Positions 47,241 through 58,864 of a DNA stretch of 64,000 nucleotides are shown here, in pieces (position 1 is the stretch's first letter; each line of letters opens with the position of its first letter). The DNA is from Phoebastria nigripes. Lineage: Eukaryota > Chordata > Aves > Procellariiformes > Diomedeidae. Below the pieces are notes generated by a model. It was not told where the DNA came from, did not search any database, and saw only the letters and a program-made list of their open reading frames with translations. Location: the NCBI GenBank assembly GCA_035582835.1, contig JAYKAV010000922.1:665079-729078 (forward strand). The letters are read 5' to 3'. Both the position numbers and the translations under genes were made by a program.

Positions 47241-50200
47241 GCCATTGGTTTCCCTTGCCTCTGAGAATACGTAGCCAAAGAAAGAGGGAAGGATAAATAG
47301 AGGAAGGTATGTTAAGGGTCAGAGAAAAACCAAGCCACTGTGATATTTATATCTTGCTGCAGTGACTTGACATTGAACCACAGAAACGGATTTCTTTCCT
47401 TCTTCCCTGTCCGAGGCAAGATTTGCCTTGTACGTTCATTATGGATAAATTCACCATATGGATTTCCTTTCCCAGGGAGTTTAAGAACCACCACAGTTAT
47501 CCTACAGCAGACTGGTGGATATTGCTTCCAAAAAGTGTGTTATGTTGGTCACCTGGGTCAAACCTGTTCTTTTTATTGCTCATGACACCCAAACATACAT
47601 TAGTACGTATCTAGCTTAACGCTTGAGAGAGGTCAGTTGATTCTGTAAGCTGACCTGGTACTTCCGTGTGTGCTTAAATCAAATCTATAATCATTGGAGT
47701 TACCGTCATATTAGCTTTTGAAATTGAAGTGATCTATTTATAATCTTCACATTACCATTTGCTGTCTCTTTCTAGCTTGATGATTTCATTTTTATATTTT
47801 ATTAATTTTTATTATTTTATATTTCTTATTTATTCATTAATGTATACAACATCTATTGCAACTATAGCTGGGAGCTATTGTTAGGTATATGGCTTTTTCT
47901 GGGAACGATCAAGCCTGGCCTCTGGAAACTGTTGGTAATTCATCCACGGGAGACTGTTTATGACAAAAGCAGTCCAGGATGAAGTTTCTCTAGCATTACA
48001 AGGTGGTAGGCACAGCAGTTATGTGTTCCCTTGCCTCATAGAGAACTGGCAGAGTAGTTACACCAAATGGCATCCCAAGGCTACTTGGCACGGGGGTTAC
48101 AGTGCCTGGAGTGACACCGTACCCTGACTTGGCTGCACTGTTTTTTGTTGAGCCCAGCCTTGTAAATCCTAACATATCGAAACCATTGGCTATCATATCA
48201 CAGTGGCCAATATGTTCTTGTAATATCCAGACCAATTCTGCCTAGACACATTGATAAATTCAGCAAGTCACAAAGATGATGTAAAGGCACCTTTTCACGT
48301 TCCTTCCCTACTATACTGGGCACAATCTCCGAAAACCTGAGAAGCAAGGTCCTTGAAAGCAGGGAGCCTATCTGAGGAGCTCACTGAAACAATGCATTTC
48401 CAGACAACTGGATTTCTCAGCTGCTACCAGCGTATATGATTTCACTAGTAACTAGCTGCCAGGCAATACCATTGAGTACTTTGAAGTCAGAACTGAAAAT
48501 TTAAAACTTAGGGCTAGTTGTGTGACCCAAGAAAATTATTTTATTCCTTGCATTTATTCCTGTTGTGTTGCTTAAGCATTGGAAGACACTGGGCCATCAT
48601 ATTGCACATCTACTGAAGTTTTCAGGTACTTGCTGTGAGCAATACTAAGTATTGCAGAAATCTGGTCTGAAATCTACTGAAACATATTTAGCTGGCATGA
48701 GCCAGAGTAATACTGTTAAACAGCATTGAAAAACTGCTGTGCATACAATAATTTCAGACAATATGCACATTATCTTAAAAAACTCCCAGTTCCGGAAAGA
48801 AGATTACGTGAAAGATTATTCAGCACTAAGATGAATGATGATGCTTTTTCTGCTTTTGACATGCAATGAAAAGTAGATGGGACAAAACACAAAGTCAACT
48901 AGCATTGGAAAGATATGCACATATCCTAAATTAGTATAGGTCCCAGGTGGGTACATCTACGTAATGACCAGTCCCCAGACATTCAGTTGGAACCTTGGGA
49001 TGTTGTTTTACTAAAGGGATTTGAACATTTCTGGCTTCCAGGAGATAAGAGATGCCTGCAGCTGTTGGAGACGACAAGTTTGAATTTCCTTTTTGAAAAT
49101 TACTTTTCTCACCTAACAGCCATTGAGTTCCTGAATTGACGTGGTGACTATTTCAGCCTTTTCTGATTCATGAGGAGTCTTTTTTGTCTTGGCTTTTGAA
49201 GAGAGAACAACAGGCTGAAAATGATCCCAAATGACTATCCTTGCATATGGTCTCTGGTCAATGCTTAGGTTTTAATTTAGTGTTCAACATCCCTCTAGTC
49301 AAGCCTGATGCAAGAGTGCGCATTAACATTCCTGCCTTTCAAGACTGCATTCCTCATGGCTATCCACTCTTTGTTAGCCAGCTGCTGAGTTCTGTGCTCT
49401 GGCAGTTCATCACAGGGTTGGTTACCAGGTTTCAGGCTTTCCCATACACAGATTAATTTCTTTTCTGGTCTTTTCTTTTCACCTTCTTTATCTATAAATC
49501 TTGGTAATTTTCTCTCAAGGTTAGGCTATTTCAGGCTATGGACTGAATATCAAGAGGTGACTCAGCTTTTGCATTACTGGTGGAAAGGAGTTCCATAAAT
49601 CCTCCATCCATTTTTGTAGCTATCTGGGAGGAAAGCAAGTGGATGAATCACATTTCCAGGGAGCGTGTGTAGAAATGGGATGCAGTTTTGATTAACCTTC
49701 CCTGCACACTTAAGGAGCCTTTTTCCTTTGGAGTGATGCACCAAAATGGTGGCTTTATATGTGAAGTAGATTGGTCTAGTTTCTATGCAGGGGGATTTAG
49801 TTTATTGAACTTTTATTTTATTAACTAAAAACATTATTTGGATTGCAGTCTGTGGACTTAGTAATACAGTTGTGACTTGTGCCATATCAATAAATACGGC
49901 AATACAGCAGTGCTTCCTAGCATGGTTCCATCAGTCGCATTAAGCCTAATTCCAGTGTTTAACTTGGGCACACTCTCAGTAAAATTTTAGGCACCTGCCT
50001 GAAAGAAGAGGGGATGATAAGCCTGCCTACCATAGCTAAATATCTGACAAGAACAAGGAGTGAGGTAGGCCTCTCAAGACGTGCAGAGGACAACCTACCT
50101 GGCTCAGGCACTTGTCACTCTCCCTAGGCAGAGGGAATCCAGGAGACTCCAAAGACCTACACGGTCTGCTTAACTTAGGTCTCTATCTTTTCCATTGTGA

Positions 50201-52982
50201 GTAACAGGGAACCAAGAGGAAAGGTCTATCCACTCAGCATCTCGCCATATAGCCCTCCTCTGAAAGTGATGGTGAGTGATCTAAGTGGTCCCAAGTGAGT
50301 GATCCAAACACAAGGATCTCAGGTGAAAAGATGGCATCATTTTTGCTGCTGCACCACTACTGTGATGCTAATGCTAGTCTTGACTTCATCTAGATTTTAT
50401 GCTTCTTAGAGATAATTAGACAGAGGTCAAGGAAGGATTTAGTCAGGGTTTAAGTGTCTATCTCCCCACAGGTGAGTTGCAACAGGGTTTTAGGTTGGAC
50501 ATAGTTACCAATTCATCAGAATACATGCTTTGAGTATGTGTTAATTTAAAGGTGAAGACAACTTCCATGCTAAATCAGGAGATACAAATTAATTTAGGTA
50601 TCAAAAGTCTTTAGCAGCTCTGGAGAACCTGCAGGACTCGCAGACTGGGTGGCTATTTGAGGCTTTATATGGGTTTTAGGTGTCAGGCTATGTCCCAGAT
50701 TAGTTGGGATTAGGTAGACTTGATTTAACATTGCTTTTATTGTGATTGTTTTGGTAGCATCTGATAATCCTACAATGTTTAAAAGGCTTAATCATGCTCA
50801 TGAGCTAATCTTCATATATAAGAACCCGAGATGTTGTAGGTTAAACATCTTGCTCTTTATCACACCGGTGTGTTCCTATGGCAAAGCAGGGAGTTAAACT
50901 AAGTCTTAAGAGCCACGAGCTGTTGCCCAAACCAGTGAACTCCTGACCGGCAAAGGGCAGCGAGCAACTACTGCTCCACTAAGATTTTTCATATGCAGTT
51001 TCTCTTTTTCTTGGAATTAAAGAATATTCCTTTACTAGTTTCTTTCTGTGTCCTATTTCTGCAGCTGGACCTTCTGACATGTTACCTACATAGCTCTGAA
51101 TTCTGTTTCAGGCATAAAACTGTCAGAGGCTTCTTCAGAAAATTTGGCTAGAGGGCATAAATTCCCTTCCCCTCTCATGCCCTCACCTTGAACTTGTTTT
51201 GTGTGGAGATTGTAGAGTAACTGGAAACAATATAGTAAAATTAGAAGGAGGAGGGCAGTGAAAGAGTCTTCTTATAGGCAAGATGAAGACATTGTAGGCT
51301 GCTCTGGGTGCTGCATAGCTACCTGTGATGACTATGGCTCGGTGGAATGTAAAACCACATACCAGAAAAATATTAACACAAAAATTTAGAGATTATTTGA
51401 ACAGAGATATGAGTTTGTTGATGGTGTATTCTAGTGGAAAGTCCAGAGAAATATTAATAAATGACATCTCATTGATTTTGGTATTTTACTAAGAATATAG
51501 CAGTGCTAAATGCTTGATCAATTTTTATTTCTAGAAATATGGGGTGCCAACCCAGAGGTGTCTTCAATATGTGCTGGGAGGGTTGTGAGAAAGATCAAGT
51601 TCCATTCTTGAAATCAAGCATGCTGCTTGTGGTAGAGGAAGGTACAAATAAATGCATTCACATAGGGAAAAATACTTTGGGAAATGCTGTAGGTGGTAAA
51701 GCACAAAGCTGCACACTGTAGGTGGTAGAGCACAAAAATTCAATGAGCATGGAGATGTGGTTGCTCAGATTAAGGAAATCAAATATTTCAAATCAGTCTT
51801 TAAAAATGACTTGAAAATATTAAGTGCTATTACTTACATTTGTCATCCAAAGCTTTGCAGACTGAAGCGTGTCCTTACTGAAAGGTAAGATGCAGTTGCA
51901 GTGCAGTTGCAGAGCAGCAAGGACTGGGAGTTGTAATAAGAGCATTGACATTTTGAGAGTGATTACTGGGAATAATACCATAAATACCAGTTTGCAGATG
52001 AGTAAACTGAAGGTTAGACCTGTTTACCACACCTGGTAACCTGAAAGAGAGGACCTGACAGCCCTGGCTCTCAATCCAGGCTCTGTCTGCTACCAGTTTG
52101 TCTTCTAGTATAGAGAAATAACGTTCTATTTTACACTATTTGCTATGCAATAATGAAATAACGAATAAATAGATCTTCCCTGAGTAGCAGAAACCAGGAC
52201 ATGAAAAATAAATTGTGATGTGTTTTGGTCTCAAATGTTTCCCAGTTCTATTAATGCAAAAAAGGTTTTACCTATTCAAGCTGTGCAGGGCAATATGTAG
52301 GCAGAAAGTGCTTTATGCATGAACTTCAATTTTCATTCTGATTTTAACAATCAGCATTGAATTCTGTGTTAATTATCTAAAAAAAACATTCAGAGATGAT
52401 GGTAGATATATGAGGTCCATGATAATAGGAACATGTTGCCATAGACACAACTGTTCAATATGACATCAGGACACTGCTGCTTAAAGAAACCCACTGAAGT
52501 TGTATTTCACAATGCCCTGAAATTATGCAGTTGTGAAAAATTAATTACAATTCTTTCACTGAAGTGATGGCACTGTAATGTTGATTCTAAAATATTCAAC
52601 AAGCTATTTCAGTGCAGAGGGCTGTCAAATGAGAGAGAAAACTAATGTATCAATCAATCAGAAGTACTGAGAAATGTTTAAAAGTTTTAATTATAGCAGG
52701 TGGCCAACACTTCTGAGCATTGCATAGCTTAATTTTGAGTTTTAACAGCTTCAGTTATAGCTTTGGAATTTCTGCATCTCTTACAAAAATCCGTCTCATA
52801 AATTGGCATGAAATTCCACTATTTATAGAAAACATAGGGCAAGAAGCAGAGAACAATGCAAAACCAAAGTATGAAATGACGGCTTTCTGTTACAGACAGT
52901 AACAACTGGGGAGTTGCAACCTTTTCCAGATTGTTCCAGTCTTGTGCTTTTTTTTGTGTGGATTAGCAAAGAGATACATCTG

Positions 52983-53030
52983 GATTTAGGCCAGAAGGCC
53001 TGGGCTATCATCTAGCCTGACTTCCTGGCC
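52983..53030. mobile_element. Possible ancient CR1 3'-end relic
   Basis: The words TTTAGGCCAGAAGG, ATCATCTAG and CCTGACTTCCTGGCC follow the order of a type of old CR1-like 3' tail that I recall from reptile and bird introns. The match is short and diverged, and no coding part is present. Confidence 0.35.
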
Positions 53031-53878
53031 AGAACTCCACTGGAATCAGCAGGCAGCAGTCATCTGCCCATTTAGTGTATTTTGTGGTTTGGCTTGTTTT
53101 TCAAGAGCGTTGTATACAGCAACATCATCCATTAATAAGCAGATTTCTGAATGAGTATTTAGAGAGATACATTCTTATCATTATAAAGGATAAACTTATG
53201 CATGCACATAAACACACACTGTCAACCATTAAATTTAATTCTCATTACCTTATTACATCACAGGTTTTGTGAAGGACCAAGAGTCATCAAAGGTGGGGAG
53301 ATGAGCTACATTCCTGTGTTTGTTTGGTGGAGGATGGAAAAAAGCCCTTCCTATGGTGTATGTTTATTTTATTTATTTATTTCACTTATTTCTCTCTCTT
53401 CAGATTCAGGTTAAAAAAAAATCAACAGCTGTATTGCATCTCTCCAGCTTACAAAAGACTAACCCAAATGCATTCTTCTATTTTCTAGACATGAGTCACC
53501 TCTCACAACAGATCCTCCTATTCTCCTCCCTTGTGATAAGAGAAAAATCTTTTTATAGTCCAGTTTGACTTGCCTTGCTGAGTCATTAATAAACAACTCT
53601 TAGTGGCCTTTCCTNGATTCTGATTGATAAATACAAGCTGGAATATCTCCTGCCCACCTGCCCTTCAAATGTACTTCCACTGGAGACCCACACAATATTT
53701 CTATCATCTAGATCAGGACCAAACTCCCTGACTTTCTGAGCAATCATTACTAGTTTATATACTTTCCATCATTTTTGCAGTGTTTATGGGAGTAAACTCC
53801 ATGTAGGAACCAAATCAGGAAATCACACTTGGATTAAAGGTTCCCAAGAACTGTGAATTTATATGAAATTGTTCAGAT

Positions 53879-53907
53879 GACAGTATTCTTTTGTTCAGAA
53901 TACTGTC
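53879..53907. repeat. Perfect inverted repeat, 11-bp arms, 7-base loop
   Basis: GACAGTATTCT at 53879-53889 is complementary to AGAATACTGTC at 53897-53907, with loop TTTGTTC. No annotated element is nearby. It has the form of a small hairpin but is too short for a typical pre-microRNA. Confidence 0.85.
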
Positions 53908-56296
53908 TGATAATTGCATGATGCCCTTACGTTGTATCTAATGTCCCAGTCATTGTGACTGGACAAATATTCACAAACACCTCTTAAGGCATATTTCAAT
54001 ATGTGGATTCTACTTTGAATGTGGTGATGCGCAGGGGATAGAAAAAGATACTCTCAGACTGTATTATTCCGCTTTTGTAGAATAGCTAAAGGAGAGCTGA
54101 TAATCTGCCAAAAGAATACCAGGGATCACCAACTCTTTATAACTGAGGTTTACATACAAACTCTCTATCGTGGCATGTGCATTAACATCTATTTTATACC
54201 TTAAAGAACATCAGTAAAATTATTTGAAATGAATAAGATATTTTTTTAGTATTGGCTTTAGTAGGGGTAGATTTTCACTCAGCGTATATTATATTTTACT
54301 CTGGTTTTATTTGTTCTTTGGGCCAGATTCTCATATTTTATAGGACTGTAGATCTTTATGACCCTGTTGGAATTAAAAGGTTACTTGTCTTACGATTGAC
54401 AGTAGACTCTGGCTTTGTTTTCCTAAGACATTTGATGTTATTTTTGGTAAATGTGTGAAATGGGGCATGCTATAACTTCTTTGGGTCAAGGGGAGTGCTA
54501 TTTCTAAAACTATTTAAATAAAGTATTAAGGGAACAGAGAATTTTCCTCTCAGATAAATATGGCTCTAGTCAATTGATATTCTGCTGCTAGCATGCATGT
54601 CTCATTCAGTCTTGTCCTCCATGCAAAAGAGATATTGACCCTGTGTACTACACTGAGAATAATTTTGCATATAGATGTAATAACAAAACGTTTATAGACA
54701 GCCTCATAGACAGAAAGATTGCCAGAGATTTTTAACTTTTATAAACGGTTACAGAGAAAGCAGTGCTAAAGTCAGTTAGCTTGTGAAATATCATCAGATT
54801 ACAGCAGTGATTTACATTTTATAAGATATTTCAACTGAAGACATTCTCTGAATTTATCTGATCTTCACTGCATGTGACTCAAGGGAATATTGAAGTGAGA
54901 AGAGGGCATCTGTGGAAGAAATGTGCAAGGCATGGTATTTTAAAAGGAAACCTCTAACTGCCTGGAAATAATAGAATTGGTTAAATAATACCAGTGCAAA
55001 AATGTTCTTTAACTGCTGGGAAGTAATATAATTGCTNAGATACTATCAGTGTAAAACGTTTCTATTCAGACGTAACTTGTAGAAAATATTTTGCAGGTTG
55101 AGATAAAATTTTCAGTGATAAAATTTTTAGTGAATCATTTTGACTTTCTAGACTAATTTTGATAATATTGAAATCCTCTATTTTTGTGCTGTCATTTGCA
55201 TTTGCTTTAAAATATTAAGCTAGTATTACATGTTAATATTCTATATTTTATTTTTCATATAGTCAGCATTTTTTCTTTGCAGAAACAAAACATCCCAACA
55301 GGTTAAATTGAAAAAGCTCTTAAGGTCATTTTCAAATTTTGGCTTTGTGTGCCAAATTCTCCACGGCTCAAGTCATTGAAAAGAGTCTGGTGTCCAGAAA
55401 GAAATAATCATGCTTTGTCCACAACATTTGAGGTATTTCCTTGAACCTAGAACAGCAAAACGGTTCAGTCAGTACATGTTGGGCATCACTACACAGTGTA
55501 AAATTAAAAAATTTTCTTTTTTTCATGATCCCATTAATTGCAGACCCTAAAGACATGAGGTCTAAGTGCTGAGATAGGCCTTCTCAACAGTTTTCAGAAA
55601 CAGNGGGTGAAATTCTCAAAAGCAACAGTAGATTCAAAACTGTGTTGTCTATTAGCTGAGCATGATTTAGAGGATGTAGTTTTTTCCACTTGCTGCTAAG
55701 GAATACTTTTGTTTTAGGAATCCTGTTTGAAAGAAGATATAATTCACCTTATTTTAGCAATTTAGAAATAATATTTCAATTGGTGTGTAGGAGGCATAAA
55801 GGGATGTAGCAGAAAGCGGGGAGGGAACAAGCACGAGCTTCTTCTCATTATGGTAATATGTATATGGAAATTAACCTCTTAACGGTTCCAAAAAGTTGAT
55901 TGCTATATACATATTTACACATATGTATACGTTTCCCCATTTTTAGTGGTGTCTAAGTTTTAAAACTCATTCTGATCNCGTAGTGGAGATGAGAAAATTG
56001 CATCACACCTGTTGTAAGACATCAGCAACAGTAGAGTGATACCGGTTTGTAAGCGACAGAAGGTCATGAAGGATGAAACCTTTTTCTCAAGTCACTTGTG
56101 TTCCTGGATGCCCCATTTCAACAGAGCAATGCAATTAACAGCCATCAATGAGGTGGCAGGGTAACATACAGAAAGGATAAGTGAAAGAGATAGGTAAAAG
56201 TGCTGTTTCTGAGAAAAACATACACCCTGAAAATTTTCTGTAATTAATTTGTATTTAAAAAATAGGAAACAGCTCTAGAGGTACTAGTGGAAGGGC

Positions 56297-57325
56297 AATC
56301 ATAGAATCATAGAATGGTTTAGGTTGGAAAAGACCTTTAAAGATCATCTGCCTTGGACAGGGACATCTTCCACTAGATGAGGTTGCTAAAAACTTTGTCC
56401 AACCTGACCTTGAACACGTCCAGTGATGGAGCATCCACAACTTCTCTGGGCAACCTGTTCCAGTGTCTCACCACCCTCATCATAAAAAATATCTTCCTTA
56501 TGTCCAATCTAAACCTACCCTCTTTCAGTTAAAACCGTTACCCCTTGTCTTGTCACTACAGGTCTTGGTTCTTATAAGCCCCCTGTATATACTGAAAGGC
56601 CGCAATAAGGTCTCCCCAAAGCCTTCTCTTCTCCAGGCTGAACAACCCCAACTCTCTCAGCCTTTCTTCACAGGAGAGGCNTTCCATCCCCCTGACCATT
56701 TTTGTGACCCTCCTCTGGACCCGCTCCAACAGGTCCATGTCTTTCCTGTGCTGAGGGCTCCAGAGTTGGACGCAGTACTGCAGGTGGGGTCTCCCCAGAG
56801 CAGAGTAGAGGGGCAGAATCCCCTCCCTCGACCTGCTGGCCATGCTGCTTTGGATGCAGCCCAGGATATGGTTGGCCTTCTGGGCTGCGAGCGCACACTG
56901 CTGGCTCATGTCCAGCTTTTCATCCACCAGTACCCCCAAGTCCTTCTTGGCAGGGTTGCTCTCAATTCCTTCTTCCCCCAGCCTGTATTGATACTGGTGA
57001 TTGCTCCAACCCAGGTGCAGGCCCTTGCACTTGGCCTTGTTGAACTTCATGAGGTTCACATTGGCCCATTCCTCAAGCCTGTCAAGGTCCCTCTGGATGG
57101 CATCCCTTCCATCTAGCTGACTGGTTGGTAGTTCCCAGGGTCTTCCTTTTTATTCTTTTTAAAAATTGGTGTGATATTTCCCTTTTTCTATTCACTGGGT
57201 ACTTTGCCTGACTGCCATGACTTTTCAAATATGATGGAGAGTGGCTTATCAACTACATCTGCCAGTTCCTTCAGGACCATGGCATACATCTCATCGATTC
57301 CCATGGACTTGTATATGTACAGTTG
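56297..57325 (-). mobile_element. CR1 LINE, minus strand, internally deleted copy
   Basis: The left end has the CR1 3' signature (ATCATAGA repeated, then GGTTTAGGTTGG). On the minus strand, 57059 down to 56556 encodes [62 protein letters not shown] and [10 protein letters not shown], the C-terminal half of CR1 reverse transcriptase. Further upstream (about 57325-57118) is the N-terminal RT part: [20 protein letters not shown], then [20 protein letters not shown]. The two parts meet near 57115. The segment between them, which carries the [15 protein letters not shown] and FADD motifs, is absent. There is a stop where a tryptophan codon would be (PSE*KKGN) and a frame break after KNQDL near 56556. 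The copy is dead. Confidence 0.9.
57118..57325 (-). pseudogene. CR1 N-terminal reverse transcriptase remnant upstream of the deletion
   Basis: Minus-strand translation gives [20 protein letters not shown], then [11 protein letters not shown], a stop, [20 protein letters not shown] and QPVS, and then runs into a stop at the deletion joint. These are the region around RT motif 0-1. The right edge near 57325 is where similarity ends, in ordinary 5' truncation. Confidence 0.8.
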
Positions 57326-58745
57326 AAAACAATAGAGCTGAAATACAGCTGAAAATATTTTGACTTGATGGCTAAAAGAGGAGCTGAAGTAAGGAATGAA
57401 GTAATTGGTAAAACTCTACAGGAAAAGTCTCAATCAGTCATGGGAGTTTTTTGCTGACTTTATTGTTCCTACTAGGATAAGTTTTTAAAGTCTTAGTCTG
57501 GGGATTATTTTTATGATTTGGACAGTGCTAGAGGAAAATGTATCTAGGTTGGCCAGGTGTCTTCAAATGTCGGGACTCACAGGTCCCAGAGGAGACATAG
57601 ATATAGAAAGCATCACCAACTTTCACAGAGATAGGTTGCTGACAAGGAATTTTGTAACATTAGGTGTATAGTTATACATAAGTAATAAGGATTTAAGCCT
57701 GATTTAAGCCCACTTTTCTTAGATTCCATAGACAAATTGGTAAATTGTATTTGTGAAAGCTCTTCTTACAAGGGGATCATGTATTTACACCTATAGAGGT
57801 ACATTATTTTGGGTTTTTTGGCTGTATTTCAAAGAGAATTCTTTCCGCTAAGAGTTTTTTTCCTCCTTCTTTTTTGTAATATACTTATGTTGAATATTCT
57901 TTTATTTTTAAAGAAAGAAAATAGATTATTAGATTTATTACTTTATTAGAATAATTAGATTACCTATTTATTGTTTACTGAGCCCAAAAATTTGCTTTTG
58001 ACTCATAAGGCTTCTAGAAATATCTTGACTTTTGATTTGAAAACTTTAAAACATAGAAAATATACTAATTCCCTTGTAAATGGGTTCACTCATTAATTAT
58101 CCTTTGTTTTCAAACGCTATGCAGGTTTGAAATAACTTTTCAAGAACTGGCTAAATTTAAACATCTTTTCAAAACTAGGTATTTATCTCATTGACCAGAT
58201 TTCCAGCTGAGGTTTGTTAACATATTAAGCTAATAACTGTTATCAATTGAATGAAGAGGAATAGTTACAGCATGGCTAATGAATATCCATCAGTGTACTC
58301 TCTATTGTAAAACCTAACACTTTCCTTGTTTAATGAAAATACTGGCTACATCAAAAAAAAGCCTAAACCTATGTTTTCATGAAAGCATAGGTTACTTCCA
58401 CTGTTACACAATTTTATATCGTACTTCTCAATCTAACAATAGGTTCCCTTTAAATAGGGAAAATCACAGTACAAAAAATAAAATCCTAGGTGTTTTGACA
58501 CATACAGGTCTTTATCAAGTACAATACAAAATCAAGTTGTTCTTATACAAATTTACAGTAAAAGCTTTAATTTTTTTTTATTTTTTTTTTCATACAAAAA
58601 GACTACAGTAATTTCCTGGATGAAAATTGCTGGAGGTTTATTTTTAAGTACTGTAATAAATGCAGTTGAACTTTAGAAGTTCATTCCTTCTTCATTCATG
58701 CTGTTACCATGGAAATGTGGATTTTATGCTTAAATGAATTAGCTT

Positions 58746-58773
58746 AGTTCATAAATTATAGTTCATAAATTAT
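58746..58773. repeat. 14-bp tandem duplication
   Basis: AGTTCATAAATTAT is repeated twice without change. Confidence 0.9.
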
Positions 58774-58832
58774 AAAAGTAAAATGTTAATTCATAATGGG
58801 GGAGTGATGGCAAATCATTAAAAGATAAACAT

Positions 58833-58864
58833 CATTTTCCCCAAGTTTCATTTTCCCCAAGTTT
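58833..58864. repeat. 16-bp tandem duplication
   Basis: CATTTTCCCCAAGTTT is repeated twice without change, 60 bases to the right of the 14-bp duplication. Confidence 0.9.

Larger units (their letters stand above)
43961..56296. other. Unique non-coding DNA with one GC-rich patch, no gene seen
   Basis: A 12-kb stretch without a recognised gene. It contains a 16-bp palindrome (44401-44416), a GC-rich patch with many overlapping open frames on both strands (46870-47240), a possible old CR1 relic (52983-53030), and an 11-bp-arm inverted repeat (53879-53907). Several frames at 44823-45204 and 46768-47278 overlap in all directions, which indicates few stop codons rather than genes. Confidence 0.5.

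Noticed and set aside
46857..47278. Several 119-127-codon frames on both strands
   Set aside because: They overlap in conflicting frames in a GC-rich patch, where stop codons are rare by chance.
54305..54330. GGGCCAGATTCTCA as part of an ancient repeat
   Set aside because: Only one short word matches; no neighbouring blocks support it.
56463..57116. 217-codon open frame on the plus strand
   Set aside because: It is the antisense shadow of the CR1 reverse transcriptase on the minus strand.
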